A stretch of 64,000 bases of DNA from Winogradskyella helgolandensis (GTDB lineage: Bacteria; Bacteroidota; Bacteroidia; Flavobacteriales; Flavobacteriaceae): NCBI RefSeq assembly GCF_013404085.1, contig NZ_JABFHO010000001.1, positions 2,305,001-2,369,000 of the forward strand, in the 5' to 3' direction. The notes under the pieces are model-generated. The model searched no databases. It had not been told where the DNA came from and saw only the letters and a program-made list of their open reading frames with translations. Every line of letters begins with the position of its first letter. The first letter of the stretch is position 1. Below are positions 18,299-26,928 of this stretch, piece after piece. A program made the translations under genes and the position numbers.

Positions 18299-19231
18299 AT
18301 GCAAGACGGTATATACGCAAAATTCAACACTACAAAAGGTGCAATCTTAGTAAATTTAGAGTTCGAAAAAGCTCCGGGAACAGTCGGTAACTTTGTTGCT
18401 TTAGCAGAAGGGAATTTAGAAAATTCAGTAAAGCCACAAGGCACTCCTTATTATGATGGATTAAAATTTCATAGAGTTATTCCAGATTTTATGATTCAAG
18501 GTGGTTGTCCACAAGGTACAGGAACTGGGAATCCAGGTTACAAATTTGATGATGAGTTTCACCCAGATTTAAGACATAGTGGTCCTGGTGTTTTAGCTAT
18601 GGCGAACTCTGGTCCTGGTACTAACGGAAGTCAGTTTTATATCACACACATTGCTACGGATTGGTTAGATAACAAGCATACGGTTTTTGGTAATGTAGTG
18701 GAAGGTCAGGATGTTGTTGATGCTATTGCACAGGGAGATACAATTGAAAGTATTGAAATCATAAGACAAGGTGATGCTGCAGAAAAGTTTAATGCAATTG
18801 AAGCATTTAGAACATTTGAAGGTTCTCGTGAAAAACGTATTGCTGAAGAACGTGAAGCTGCAAGAGCAGAATTAGATAAATTAGCTGTTGGTTTTGATGA
18901 AACAGCATCAGGTTTACGTTACCAAATCATTCAAAAAGGAGATGGTAAAAAAGCTGAAAAAGGAAATACAGTTTCTGTACATTACAAAGGTCAATTAGCG
19001 GATGGAACGGTTTTCGATTCGTCATATAAGAGAAATTCACCTTTAGATTTTCAAGTTGGAGTAGGTCAGGTGATTGCTGGTTGGGATGAAGGTATTTGTC
19101 TTTTAAATGTAGGAGATAAAGCACGTTTGGTAATTCCTAGTGATTTAGGTTATGGTGCTGCAGGTGCTGGTGGAGTTATTCCTTCAAATGCAACGTTAAT
19201 TTTTGATGTAGAATTAATGGGTGTAAAATAA
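18299..19231 (+). CDS. Dual-domain peptidyl-prolyl isomerase (cyclophilin-FKBP fusion)
   Basis: 310 residues. Residues 1-165 are a cyclophilin: FHRVIPDFMIQGGCPQGTG contains the catalytic Arg region and MANSGPGTNGSQFYIT the binding motif. A charged helix (about 180-200) joins it to an FKBP domain at 200-310, with VSVHYKGQLADGTVFDSS, IAGWDEGICLLNVGDKARL and GYGAAGAGGVIPSNATLIFD. Both halves look catalytically intact. There is no signal peptide, so it should be cytoplasmic. Cyclophilin and FKBP domains are normally separate proteins; fusions of the two are known from a few protists and bacteria including flavobacteria. A terminator hairpin follows, so it is probably monocistronic. Confidence 0.93.
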   Translation: MQDGIYAKFNTTKGAILVNLEFEKAPGTVGNFVALAEGNLENSVKPQGTPYYDGLKFHRVIPDFMIQGGCPQGTGTGNPGYKFDDEFHPDLRHSGPGVLAMANSGPGTNGSQFYITHIATDWLDNKHTVFGNVVEGQDVVDAIAQGDTIESIEIIRQGDAAEKFNAIEAFRTFEGSREKRIAEEREAARAELDKLAVGFDETASGLRYQIIQKGDGKKAEKGNTVSVHYKGQLADGTVFDSSYKRNSPLDFQVGVGQVIAGWDEGICLLNVGDKARLVIPSDLGYGAAGAGGVIPSNATLIFDVELMGVK

Positions 19232-19271
19232 GAACACGTCATTAAGTTTATGTCTATCAAAATAGTAAAAG

Positions 19272-19302
19272 AAAGTCTCACTTAATTGTGGGACTTTTTT
19301 TT
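19272..19302 (+). terminator. Rho-independent terminator
   Basis: A 10-bp stem AAAGTCTCAC/GTGGGACTTT (one G-U pair) with loop TTAATT is followed by a run of T. It lies 40 bases behind the stop of the cyclophilin-FKBP gene. Confidence 0.88.
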
Positions 19303-19424
19303 GTTTTATATGTTCGAAGTAATTTTTTATTTATAATCTTTCTATTCTTTAAGTTATAATAATTGTCATGAGGTAATTTATTAATATTTGATTACTTTGT
19401 CATGCAAATGATTAAATCTATTTA

Positions 19425-19862
19425 ATGCTTAGTATAAAAAACACCGAGTTAAATAATGAAGTGCAAAAAGAAATAAATTACAGTTTTGGTAATATTTTTA
19501 TATTTGATGGTTTTGTTGTATCAGAAATAAATGAAGGTGTTAGTTTTTCATGGGAAGAACACGCAAAAAAAATTATTGATGATGTTATTGAGTTTACAAA
19601 CTCTAAAGGAGATGAGTTGGTATTAATATCGCATCGAATTCATTCTTATTCTGTAAAACCAACAGGTTGGCTTCAGTTTTTTAGAAGTAGTTTAAACTTG
19701 AAAGGCTACGGTATTGTTTGCTTTACAGGTGCTAGTTTAAAAAATACAGCTATCGAGAACCTCTTTTTTAAGAAGCGCATAAGACATTTTGGAACTATCG
19801 AAAGTGCTGTGCAATGGGCAACTAGCTTTGATATAGTAGATGTTAATAGTACAATGAACTAA
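19425..19862 (+). CDS. Hypothetical protein, possible STAS/SpoIIAA-like fold
   Basis: 145 residues, cytoplasmic, without signal or membrane segment. The pattern NIFIFDGFVVSEINEGVSFS, then a helix, then ELVLISHRIHSYSVKPTGW and a final GTIESAVQWA resembles the alternating strands and helices of flavobacterial SpoIIAA/STAS-like proteins. No catalytic residues are evident. It stands alone, convergent with the minus-strand membrane protein at 20021. The start at 19425 is a plausible ATG in an AT-rich leader. The fold assignment is inference. Confidence 0.65.
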   Translation: MLSIKNTELNNEVQKEINYSFGNIFIFDGFVVSEINEGVSFSWEEHAKKIIDDVIEFTNSKGDELVLISHRIHSYSVKPTGWLQFFRSSLNLKGYGIVCFTGASLKNTAIENLFFKKRIRHFGTIESAVQWATSFDIVDVNSTMN

Positions 19863-20020
19863 ATAGAATTATTAGTTTCTGACTACACTAGGTGGTTTTA
19901 AAACCAAGAAATATGTACGCAGGATATAATTTTTATATCATTATTTTCTTCAATGCATTACTGAACTTATGTATTTCTAATAGTTCAACTATCATTTTCT
20001 GATAAAAAAATGAGCTAATT

Positions 20021-20377
20021 TTAAGCTTTTTTAAGCAATAAACTCAACTGTTTCCCAAAAATAGCAGCAATACCAGCAGCTAAACCACCAACGATACCTG
20101 TTACCAACATAAGAACGTATGGATTGCCACCTAAAGGTAAAAGCACTGCAATACGTTTGGCTAAAGTGAAATCGTTTCCACTACTTAAAAAATAACTCAA
20201 CACAAACCAAAATAAAAGTATAGCTAAAAACGGAATAAAAAATACGGCTGCTCGTTTTAATGGAATAAATAAAGCGGTTGCTACGGCAGCGACCATTACA
20301 GACCACCAAGGCAGAAATAATGAGAGTGTGTAAGCGAATATAATTGTGACTATAAAATTGATGATATTTTTGCTCAT
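20021..20377 (-). CDS. Small polytopic membrane protein
   Basis: 118 residues with four hydrophobic segments (about 5-22, 24-40, 45-66 and 86-110) and a short basic C-terminus (SLLLKKA). It starts on the last base of the penicillin-acylase-family stop codon, so it is translationally coupled to that gene. No family was recognised. Its only informative context is the upstream hydrolase. Confidence 0.7.
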   Translation of the reverse strand: MSKNIINFIVTIIFAYTLSLFLPWWSVMVAAVATALFIPLKRAAVFFIPFLAILLFWFVLSYFLSSGNDFTLAKRIAVLLPLGGNPYVLMLVTGIVGGLAAGIAAIFGKQLSLLLKKA

Positions 20378-22794
20378 TACTTATTAGGTTTTAGGGTTTG
20401 TGTGCCAATAATAACATCGGTTGCAGTATTGCTTTGTAAAAAATTAAGCTCGTGGTATTCGCCTGCCGCCCAGTCGTCTATAAAATTATCGTAATATTTA
20501 CTTCCAGGATTTCCAGATTGTCCTCCAGGATAAATTCCTAAAGCCGTTGGAGGTGAAGTCATTTCAACAATCATTCTCCAAGATGGTCCGTGATCTTCAG
20601 ACGTTGCATTTACAATGCTTCGGTCACCACCAATGGGAATATCGAATACTGAAAATGCCGGTAAACCTTGTAATAAATGTCCAACGTAAGTGGCTTTATA
20701 CTTAAGCCATGTGTAATCTCCTTTTTCTGCTTTAATTTCTATTAATCGTTCTGCGGCTGATTTAAATGCTAATAGAAAAAGATCTTTGGCAGTTTCGGTT
20801 TTTGGTGTTTCCTTGATATCCATAAACGTATCATCACCTTTGTTTTTAAGTAAATAAATGGTTTGATAATTATATGGTTTATCTAAAAGTTCATCATCTA
20901 CCTCCATTTCGTCCCAAACTAAATTATAAAGTTTTCCGTACCACTGTCTAAAAATACTTGGGCCAACTTCATCAATATCATTATTAAACCTCCACGCTTT
21001 TATCTCATTATATATTGACTTTTCCTCTGCTGTTAAACTAGAAGCATCCATATGCTCTAGCATATATGGTACTATTTCAGCAGCCTTTAAATTGTAGTTG
21101 TTATTGTGTAAATCTTTGAAATCTTGAATACTGAACTTGTCTTTAGCATTGAAGAAATCATTAATTACACGGTTTCTGTACGTTTCATAACCGTCATTAA
21201 ATACATAATAAGGATAGGTTTCGTCTACAGGATGTTGATTTGCAGAACTCACAAAACCACGTTCCGGATTTTTAGAATAAGCATTGAATTCCTGTGGAAT
21301 AAAACTTTGCCAATCATTTTCAGATTTGCTGCCATCCATTACAAATTTCCCTTGACCTTCCCATTTATTAGGAAATAATCCTTGTATCCAAATGGCAATA
21401 TCGCCTTCCGTTGAAGCAAAAACAAAATTTTGAGCTGGTGCTACCCAATGTTTTAAAGCCTTGGTATAATCATCATAGTTTTTAGCTTTATTCATTTCCG
21501 TGAAGGTTTTCTGACCATTTCCTGGTATATGACCTGTCCATTGCATCGCGTAACCCGATAATTGATTGTCCGATTTAAAATTTTTATCATACACCACAGG
21601 ACCATGATGCGTGTACAGTACAGAATCTTTATAAGTCTCCTTACCTTTTATTTTTATGTCTTCAATTCTTACGGAAATATCTTTCCATTCATTATCAAAC
21701 TTGTATTGCGTTCTATCATCATTAAATTCAATTTTATACCAATCAATAACATCTCTTGTGGCATTGGTTTCTCCCCATGCAATATGTTGGTTAAACCCTG
21801 AAATAACAGCCAATGCACCGGGAAGTGTAGCTCCAAAAGCATTTTGATTAGGTGTACTGAGTTGCATTACAAACCAAATAGAAGGTAAGTTTAAGCCTAA
21901 GTGTGGATCGTTAGCCAAAATCGGATAACCTGAATATGATTTTTTGCCAGAAACGGCCCAATTATTACTACCATTATCAGGATTTGGTTGATCAATTGTT
22001 TCATGAACTGCATCTAAAATAGTATCGGTCTGAGACGTAGGACTAGGGGTTTGTGGAACATCAATATGGCTCCAATCGGTTTCTTTAGGAATTATAGGAT
22101 CTGTAATATCAAAGAAATCTGGAAACAACAAATCAAAACGTTCCTTTCCAAACAAACGCAACGCATTGGTGTTTTCCATGTCTTCATCACCTCCTGCTAA
22201 CATTTTAGTCATGTACATTAATAATAGCGCTGTTTTCTTAGTTGTCCAAGCCTCAGGTTTATAATCGAGCAACTTGTATTCAACAGGTAAATCTTTAGGG
22301 TCTAATTGATTAATATAGCTATTAACGCCATCTGCATAAGCCTGAACAAAAGCGGATGTTTTTTCATTCTCAGCCATTTTCTTTAAGGTTTGCTCCGCGC
22401 CAAAACCCATACCACGTCTGCGTTCTTGTCTATCATAGCTTAAAGCTCCTTCTCCTATAATTTCAGATAAGCGACCTGCTGCTGCATAGGTTTGAAATTC
22501 CATTTGCCAAAGACGATGTTTTGCGGTAATGTAACCTTGTGCTCTGTATAAATCGATTTCATTTTCAGCGAATACATGTGGAATTAATTCGGCATCATAA
22601 TGCACTGTGACTTTATCATTTAAATCGGGAATCGATACCTCTCCTGTAATGGATTCGTCGGTTTCATTTTGCCAAACTCCAGTATATGGATTTAAGAATT
22701 TACCAATGGGTGGAATGGACCCAAACTTAGTGTTTAATGCATAAAAAATGCCTATCGTTAGTACGAAGGATAGAATTAGTTTAAAATACTTCAT
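20377..22794 (-). CDS. Penicillin acylase family N-terminal nucleophile hydrolase
   Basis: 805 residues. An N-terminal hydrophobic anchor (about 5-21) exports the protein. The alpha-chain region includes AQGYITAKHRLWQMEFQTYA, a family hallmark. The autoprocessing site is GSNNWAVSGKKSYSGYPILA, where Ser276 would become the N-terminal nucleophile of the beta chain, with NDPHLGL after it. The family cleaves amide bonds, including beta-lactam side chains, acyl-homoserine lactones and N-acyl amino acids. The substrate here is unknown. It forms a two-gene unit with the small membrane protein downstream. Confidence 0.92.
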   Translation of the reverse strand: MKYFKLILSFVLTIGIFYALNTKFGSIPPIGKFLNPYTGVWQNETDESITGEVSIPDLNDKVTVHYDAELIPHVFAENEIDLYRAQGYITAKHRLWQMEFQTYAAAGRLSEIIGEGALSYDRQERRRGMGFGAEQTLKKMAENEKTSAFVQAYADGVNSYINQLDPKDLPVEYKLLDYKPEAWTTKKTALLLMYMTKMLAGGDEDMENTNALRLFGKERFDLLFPDFFDITDPIIPKETDWSHIDVPQTPSPTSQTDTILDAVHETIDQPNPDNGSNNWAVSGKKSYSGYPILANDPHLGLNLPSIWFVMQLSTPNQNAFGATLPGALAVISGFNQHIAWGETNATRDVIDWYKIEFNDDRTQYKFDNEWKDISVRIEDIKIKGKETYKDSVLYTHHGPVVYDKNFKSDNQLSGYAMQWTGHIPGNGQKTFTEMNKAKNYDDYTKALKHWVAPAQNFVFASTEGDIAIWIQGLFPNKWEGQGKFVMDGSKSENDWQSFIPQEFNAYSKNPERGFVSSANQHPVDETYPYYVFNDGYETYRNRVINDFFNAKDKFSIQDFKDLHNNNYNLKAAEIVPYMLEHMDASSLTAEEKSIYNEIKAWRFNNDIDEVGPSIFRQWYGKLYNLVWDEMEVDDELLDKPYNYQTIYLLKNKGDDTFMDIKETPKTETAKDLFLLAFKSAAERLIEIKAEKGDYTWLKYKATYVGHLLQGLPAFSVFDIPIGGDRSIVNATSEDHGPSWRMIVEMTSPPTALGIYPGGQSGNPGSKYYDNFIDDWAAGEYHELNFLQSNTATDVIIGTQTLKPNK

Positions 22795-22900
22795 GAAGTT
22801 GAGTTATAGAGAATTTAAAAATAGGAAAATTATTGATATTCTAAGATATGAAACTGAACTAAATATCAGTAATGCAGAATGTAAATGGGTTACTTTTAAA

Positions 22901-22943
22901 TTACACGAAGATTTACAGAGGTTGCGCAGAGATGCACAGAGAG
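22901..22943 (-). repeat. Copy of a dispersed CTCTGTG-type repeat
   Basis: Read on the minus strand, this segment gives CTCTGTGCATCTCTGCGCAA and then CCTCTGTAAATCTTCGTGT. It closely parallels the segment behind ribH near 26339-26382 and more weakly the one at 17155. It lies between the divergent... penicillin-acylase start and the DUF721 gene's 3' end. It is part of the same dispersed family. Confidence 0.55.
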
Positions 22944-22995
22944 AAATAAGAAAAAAAAGAACTAAATTTAGAATGAAAAACTAATTTACTAAAGG

Positions 22996-23292
22996 CTACC
23001 TAAGCACTAATTTTTTAACCACTTCTTTTCTTAATGACTCATTAAGCATTTTTATAATTTTTTCTGTGCCGTAACTCAATTCTTCTCTAAGCACACTAGA
23101 ACTGAGTTGGACGTAGAGTGTATCATGTTTAAGTTCAATTGCTGTGGTATAATTGTTAACGCCATTTCCCATTAGATTTGCCCATGCTTCGCGCACATCT
23201 ACTTTGTCTAAACCAGACTGTAAATTGTTGGTTTGCACAAATTCTTTTAGAATATCGTGTATTGGTTGATTATCGTTATTTCGTTTTGCCAT
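22996..23292 (-). CDS. DUF721/DciA-like protein
   Basis: 98 residues matching the DUF721 family in size and layout: an N-terminal helix (IHDILKEFVQTNNLQSGLDK), then VREAWANLMGNGVNNYTTAI, LKHDTLYVQLSSSVLREELS and a final helical segment. DUF721 proteins of the DciA type load the replicative helicase DnaB in bacteria lacking DnaC/DnaI. Here that role is inferred from the family and from its place next to recF. It follows the recF-lipoprotein pair by 58 bases on the same strand. Confidence 0.85.
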   Translation of the reverse strand: MAKRNNDNQPIHDILKEFVQTNNLQSGLDKVDVREAWANLMGNGVNNYTTAIELKHDTLYVQLSSSVLREELSYGTEKIIKMLNESLRKEVVKKLVLR

Positions 23293-23303
23293 AATAGTTG
23301 CTG

Positions 23304-23325
23304 TTTCGGACTACGCTCAAGATAA
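23304..23325 (-). repeat. Fragment of a dispersed GACTGCGCTC-type repeat
   Basis: TTTCGGACTACGCTCAAGAT closely parallels CTTCGACTGCGCTCAGTGTG inside the mutA gene at 49081-49100. Short segments of this kind are scattered through many flavobacterial genomes. It sits in the spacer in front of the DUF721 gene. Confidence 0.45.
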
Positions 23326-23350
23326 AATTCAGCGGTAATCTCTTTATTAA

Positions 23351-23770
23351 TTATTCTAAATCTAACTTAATAGGAGTGTAACGTTTATAAAGATACACAT
23401 TATCATCTTCATTAATGATTCGAAGTTGTTGAGGTGTTGCTTCTAAAACCGTTTCTTTCCAATTGTTGTAAGGTGTTGTATAGTAGATGTTCAAAGCATT
23501 GTCATCAACTATTAATTGAATGCTTTCAGCATCACCCGATGTGAAATATGTGTCGTTGATTCCTGGTTTTAGTTTTTTTCTAAAGCCTTTCAAATTATCA
23601 CTAATACTTATATAATCTATGGTTTCGTTGAATTTGTATTCTTTTTTGCTGCCATCTGCCATGGTGACTTCTTGTATTTCCCAATACCCCTCTACATGCT
23701 CAATGTATGTTTCTGGATTTGCGGAACAACTACATATAAAGAGGCAACATAGCCAGAAATAGTTTTTCAT
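23351..23770 (-). CDS. Lipocalin-like lipoprotein
   Basis: 139 residues with an SPII signal ([20 protein letters not shown]) and a probable lipidated Cys at 13-15. The mature part is a small beta-barrel-like domain starting [20 protein letters not shown], as in flavobacterial lipocalin-family proteins, and ends in strands with VYLYKRYTP. Its ligand is unknown. It overlaps the recF stop by 4 bases and precedes the DUF721 gene, an arrangement often kept in this family of bacteria. Confidence 0.75.
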   Translation of the reverse strand: MKNYFWLCCLFICSCSANPETYIEHVEGYWEIQEVTMADGSKKEYKFNETIDYISISDNLKGFRKKLKPGINDTYFTSGDAESIQLIVDDNALNIYYTTPYNNWKETVLEATPQQLRIINEDDNVYLYKRYTPIKLDLE

Positions 23771-24846
23771 AATTTGAAAATTTTATAGGATTGATGTGTT
23801 TGTTTAATTACATCCTCAGTTCGTTCTGCGTGTGTGTCGCTGATAAAAATTTGTCCAAAATGCACGTCATCTACGAGATTAATAATTTGAGCAACTCTGT
23901 TTTCATCTAGCTTATCAAAAATATCATCTAATAAAAGAATAGGTGAGACTCCACTTTGTTGTTTTATAAAATCAAATTGCGCCAATTTTAAAGCAATTAA
24001 AAATGATTTTTGTTGCCCTTGACTTCCAAATTTTTTAATTGGGAAGTCATCAATCAAAAATACTAAATCATCTTTGTGCGTCCCAACACTGGTATATTGT
24101 AAGGCCTTATCTTTATTAATGGTTTTACGTAGTAAATCTTTTAATTCAGTATCAAACAAATCACTTTTGTACTGTAAATCTATTGCTTCTTTATTTTGGC
24201 TTATGGCTTCATAGCGTGCTTTAAAAATAGGGATGAAGGTTTTTAAAAAAGCATCTCGTTTTTTAAATATTTCGGTGCCATAGTTATGAAGTTGTTCATT
24301 ATAAATAGAAAGTGTATCATTATTAAAGGTATTGTTTACTGCGAAATATTTTAGCAACGCATTTCGCTGTGTTAAGACCTTATTGTAATTAATAAGTTCT
24401 GTTAAGTAGCTTTTATCACTTTGCGAAATAACACTATCTATAAATTTGCGTCGCGTGTCGCTACCTTCAATAATTAAATCGCGATCTGCAGGTGAAATGA
24501 TTACCAGAGGAATAAATCCAATATGCTCACTAAACTTTTCGTAAGCCTTGCTATTACGCTTAATAACCTTTTTTTGACCACGTTTTAAGGATACGATGAT
24601 TTTTTCGTCACGTTCATTTTTAGTAAAATTACCATCTACAACAAAAAACTCTGCATTGTGATTGATATTTTGAACCGCAATAGGATTAAAGTAACTTTTT
24701 CCGAAAGCGAGATGATAAATGGCATCTAAAGCATTCGTTTTTCCGATACCATTGGCACCAACAAAACAGTTGATTTTGACGTCGAAATCGAAAACTTGAC
24801 TTTCGAAATTTTTATAATTAATTAAAGAGAGCGTATTTAGATTCAT
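23767..24846 (-). CDS. recF: DNA replication and repair protein RecF
   Basis: 359 residues, the usual RecF length. The Walker [21 protein letters not shown] begins at residue 30. The family signature [14 protein letters not shown] follows, with an ABC-type signature [17 protein letters not shown] and Walker [17 protein letters not shown]. RecF is an SMC-like ATPase that helps load RecA at gaps. It leads the recF-lipoprotein-DUF721 operon and is divergent from the TPR gene at 24987. Confidence 0.95.
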   Translation of the reverse strand: MNLNTLSLINYKNFESQVFDFDVKINCFVGANGIGKTNALDAIYHLAFGKSYFNPIAVQNINHNAEFFVVDGNFTKNERDEKIIVSLKRGQKKVIKRNSKAYEKFSEHIGFIPLVIISPADRDLIIEGSDTRRKFIDSVISQSDKSYLTELINYNKVLTQRNALLKYFAVNNTFNNDTLSIYNEQLHNYGTEIFKKRDAFLKTFIPIFKARYEAISQNKEAIDLQYKSDLFDTELKDLLRKTINKDKALQYTSVGTHKDDLVFLIDDFPIKKFGSQGQQKSFLIALKLAQFDFIKQQSGVSPILLLDDIFDKLDENRVAQIINLVDDVHFGQIFISDTHAERTEDVIKQTHQSYKIFKL

Positions 24847-24956
24847 GAAAAGATAACATTATGCCTAATTTTACTGATGTAGCAAAGCATTTTGAGCTTG
24901 TAATTAATAATTCAAAAATAACAAATAAATAGGCTTTTAAATCCCAATAAAAATTT

Positions 24957-24964
24957 TATTTTTG
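24957..24964 (+). promoter_or_regulatory. -7 box of the TPR-ribH promoter
   Basis: TATTTTTG fits TAnnTTTG exactly and lies 22 bases before the start codon of the TPR gene. No clean TTTG is seen at the -33 distance. Confidence 0.5.
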
Positions 24965-24986
24965 CGGACGCACAAAATGACAATTT

Positions 24987-25751
24987 ATGGCAACGTATAA
25001 GAAAAGAGGCTACAAACCTAAGACAGTAAAAGAGAAGGAAGAGGTTTTTGAAGAAGAATCAACAACAGCAGAAGTGTTTAACACTTTAGATGAAGGTGCT
25101 TCGAGAACAGAAGAATGGGCTGTTAAAAATCAAAAATATATTTTAGGTGTTGTTGGAGCTGTGGCTTTAATAGTTTTATGCTATTTAGGATATAATAAGT
25201 TAATAGCGGAACCACAACAAAAGGATGCTATGAATGAAATGTACACAGCTAAAAAGTATTTTGATGATGCTGTTAGTGGTGTATCTTCAGATTCACTTTA
25301 CAGAATGTCTTTAGATGGTGGTGAAGGTAAATACGGAATGCTAGATATTATTAATGAGTATGGAGGAAGTCCTGCTGCCAATTTAGCAAACTATTATGCT
25401 GGTATGGCATATTTGAATTTAAAAGATTATCAAAATGCAGTAGAGCATTTAGGGAATTTTTCTAGTGATGATAAAATGTTGAATCCTATCGCTAAAGGTG
25501 GTATTGGTGATGCATTTGTACAATTAGATCAAAAATCGGATGCTTTAGGGTATTACGAAAAAGCATTTAAGGCTAACGTAAATGATTTTACAACTCCTTT
25601 ATACTTAATGAAAGCTGCACGTGTTGCTATTGATTTAGGTGAGAATGCTAAAGCTTTAGACTATTTAAAGCGTATTAAATTAGAATTTTCTACTTCAACT
25701 GAAGCAAAAACTGCAGATGTTTTAATCGGAAAAGTAGAAGCAAGCTTATAG
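24987..25751 (+). CDS. Membrane-anchored tetratricopeptide-repeat protein (YfgM-like)
   Basis: 254 residues. A charged N-terminal cytoplasmic tail of about 50 residues leads into one membrane segment (ILGVVGAVALIVLCYLGYN, about 53-71), then a periplasmic TPR region (AANLANYYAGMAYLNLKDY, FVQLDQKSDALGYYEKAF). This is the layout of the YfgM/RcsB-regulator family of SecYEG-associated chaperone-like proteins; the match is by architecture. It precedes ribH by 3 bases and is co-transcribed with it. Confidence 0.85.
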   Translation: MATYKKRGYKPKTVKEKEEVFEEESTTAEVFNTLDEGASRTEEWAVKNQKYILGVVGAVALIVLCYLGYNKLIAEPQQKDAMNEMYTAKKYFDDAVSGVSSDSLYRMSLDGGEGKYGMLDIINEYGGSPAANLANYYAGMAYLNLKDYQNAVEHLGNFSSDDKMLNPIAKGGIGDAFVQLDQKSDALGYYEKAFKANVNDFTTPLYLMKAARVAIDLGENAKALDYLKRIKLEFSTSTEAKTADVLIGKVEASL

Positions 25752-25754
25752 TAT

Positions 25755-26261
25755 ATGGCTACTGCAAATCATAATTTATCGGCTTACGATAAAGCTACAA
25801 TCCCAAACGCGAAAGATTTTCGGTTTGGGATTGTTGTTTCAGAATGGAATGACAAAATTACTGAAGGCTTATGGCAAGGTGCTTTTGATGCCCTGTTAGA
25901 TTGTGGAGCCATTAAGCAAAATATTGTGCGTTGGAATGTGCCTGGTGCTTTTGAGTTAACTTATGGTGCGGCCAGAATGAGTAAAAGTATCTATGCAGAC
26001 TCCGGAATGTTAGATGCTATTATTGTAATCGGTTGTGTTATTCAAGGAGAAACAAAACATTTCGATTTTGTTTGTGAAGGGGTAACTCAAGGCATAAAAG
26101 ATCTTAATGTAAAAGGTGATATTCCTGTAATTTTCTGCGTACTTACCGATAATACAGAGCAACAATCTATTGATCGTTCTGGTGGAATTCACGGAAATAA
26201 AGGCACTGAAGCTGCTATTGCAGCGATTAAAATGGCGGCTTTACGTAAGGAAACGGCATAA
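25755..26261 (+). CDS. ribH: 6,7-dimethyl-8-ribityllumazine synthase
   Basis: 168 residues. Lumazine synthase hallmarks are present: RFGIVVSEWND, NVPGAFELTYGAARM, GCVIQGETKHFDFVCEGVTQ with the catalytic His102, and PVIFCVLTDNTEQQ. The enzyme condenses 5-amino-6-ribitylamino-uracil with dihydroxybutanone phosphate in riboflavin synthesis. It is 3 bases behind the TPR gene. No FMN riboswitch was recognised upstream. A dispersed repeat follows the stop directly. Confidence 0.95.
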   Translation: MATANHNLSAYDKATIPNAKDFRFGIVVSEWNDKITEGLWQGAFDALLDCGAIKQNIVRWNVPGAFELTYGAARMSKSIYADSGMLDAIIVIGCVIQGETKHFDFVCEGVTQGIKDLNVKGDIPVIFCVLTDNTEQQSIDRSGGIHGNKGTEAAIAAIKMAALRKETA

Positions 26262-26411
26262 GTTTTCAGTTGGCAGTTTTCAGTCTCAGTAAAAAGTTCT
26301 CAATTTTAAATGTAAATTAGAAAGCTTTCAACCTTTTACTCTGTGAATCTCAGTGAAAGTTTCGTGTTGCTCTGCGTAATTTATCCATACAAAGAATTCG
26401 TGTAGACCTTG
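26262..26411 (+). repeat. Post-gene dispersed repeat behind ribH
   Basis: CAGTTGGCAGTTTTCAGTCT starts within 6 bases of the ribH stop, and ACTCTGTGAATCTCAGTG follows near 26338. The order matches the region behind recQ, and the second half also matches 22901-22943 in reverse orientation. No coding potential is seen. Confidence 0.6.
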
Positions 26412-26597
26412 TCAAACCTTCTTTCTATTTGTAATGTAATGGTGTATTTCGTTTGAGTGTCTGAATGTAATAACAGCTACATTAGAATTTTGAGCTTCAT
26501 AAGTGTCAGCCTTTTTTATTTCAATTTCGATTTCAGCTTCAAATTCACGTCGTGGCATCCTTTTTGTTAATAATTTTAAGGAATCCTTAAGGGACAT
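26412..26597 (-). CDS. Possible small protein, weakly supported
   Basis: 61 residues, beginning MSLKDSLKLLTKRMPRREFE and ending in a basic NRKKV. There is no signal, membrane segment or known domain; the middle is an alternating charged stretch (EAEIEIEIKKADTYEA). It lies alone on the minus strand between ribH and the mutL operon, and its start is close to the promoter of that operon. It could be a real small gene or chance. An ATG at residue 14 would give a 48-residue product. Confidence 0.28.
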   Translation of the reverse strand: MSLKDSLKLLTKRMPRREFEAEIEIEIKKADTYEAQNSNVAVITFRHSNEIHHYITNRKKV

Positions 26598-26613
26598 TTC
26601 CTAGTATTTTCAG

Positions 26614-26621
26614 TAACTTTG
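26614..26621 (+). promoter_or_regulatory. -7 box of the mutL operon
   Basis: TAACTTTG is an exact TAnnTTTG box 16 bases ahead of the ATG at 26638, implying a very short leader. A TTTC at 26597 is the nearest -33 candidate, but its spacing is short. Confidence 0.45.
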
Positions 26622-26637
26622 ATTAAATCCAAAAGCT

Positions 26638-26928
26638 ATGTTTTCAACATTCTTCAAACAAAACAAAAACAAAAGGTATAATTATACTCCTCGCTATTAT
26701 GATGAGCGAAAAGAGCGCATGGACAATTTGAAAAAAAAACATGGCCTAATTGAGGATGACAGTGAGGGGAAACGGTTTCATAGAACAAACTTCAGGGATG
26801 AGTGGAATCAAAAAAGTAACATTCAGAGTGACAAAAATACTAGAATTAGATTGTTAGTCATCGTTATCTTCCTTTTTTTAGCAGCCTATGTAACACTAAG
26901 TTATATTGATCTTTCAGCTTATTTGTAA
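26638..26928 (+). CDS. Small membrane protein upstream of mutL
   Basis: 96 residues. The first 70 are very basic and polar (YNYTPRYYDERKERMDNLKK), and a single C-terminal membrane segment covers about 74-95 (LLVIVIFLFLAAYVTLSYID). It looks like a tail-anchored cytoplasmic protein. Related small proteins sit before mutL in other flavobacteria and are sometimes labelled riboflavin synthase subunit beta, a name the sequence does not support. Its stop overlaps the mutL start by one base (TAATG). Function is unknown. Confidence 0.85.
   Translation: MFSTFFKQNKNKRYNYTPRYYDERKERMDNLKKKHGLIEDDSEGKRFHRTNFRDEWNQKSNIQSDKNTRIRLLVIVIFLFLAAYVTLSYIDLSAYL

Noticed and set aside
22748..22984. 78-codon frame on the plus strand
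   Set aside because: It spans the start of the penicillin-acylase gene and a dispersed repeat, has a biased basic composition and no promoter.
26638..26928. Label riboflavin synthase subunit beta for the small protein before mutL
   Set aside because: The protein is a basic 96-residue tail-anchored protein with no lumazine or riboflavin synthase motif; the label likely came from nearby ribH.
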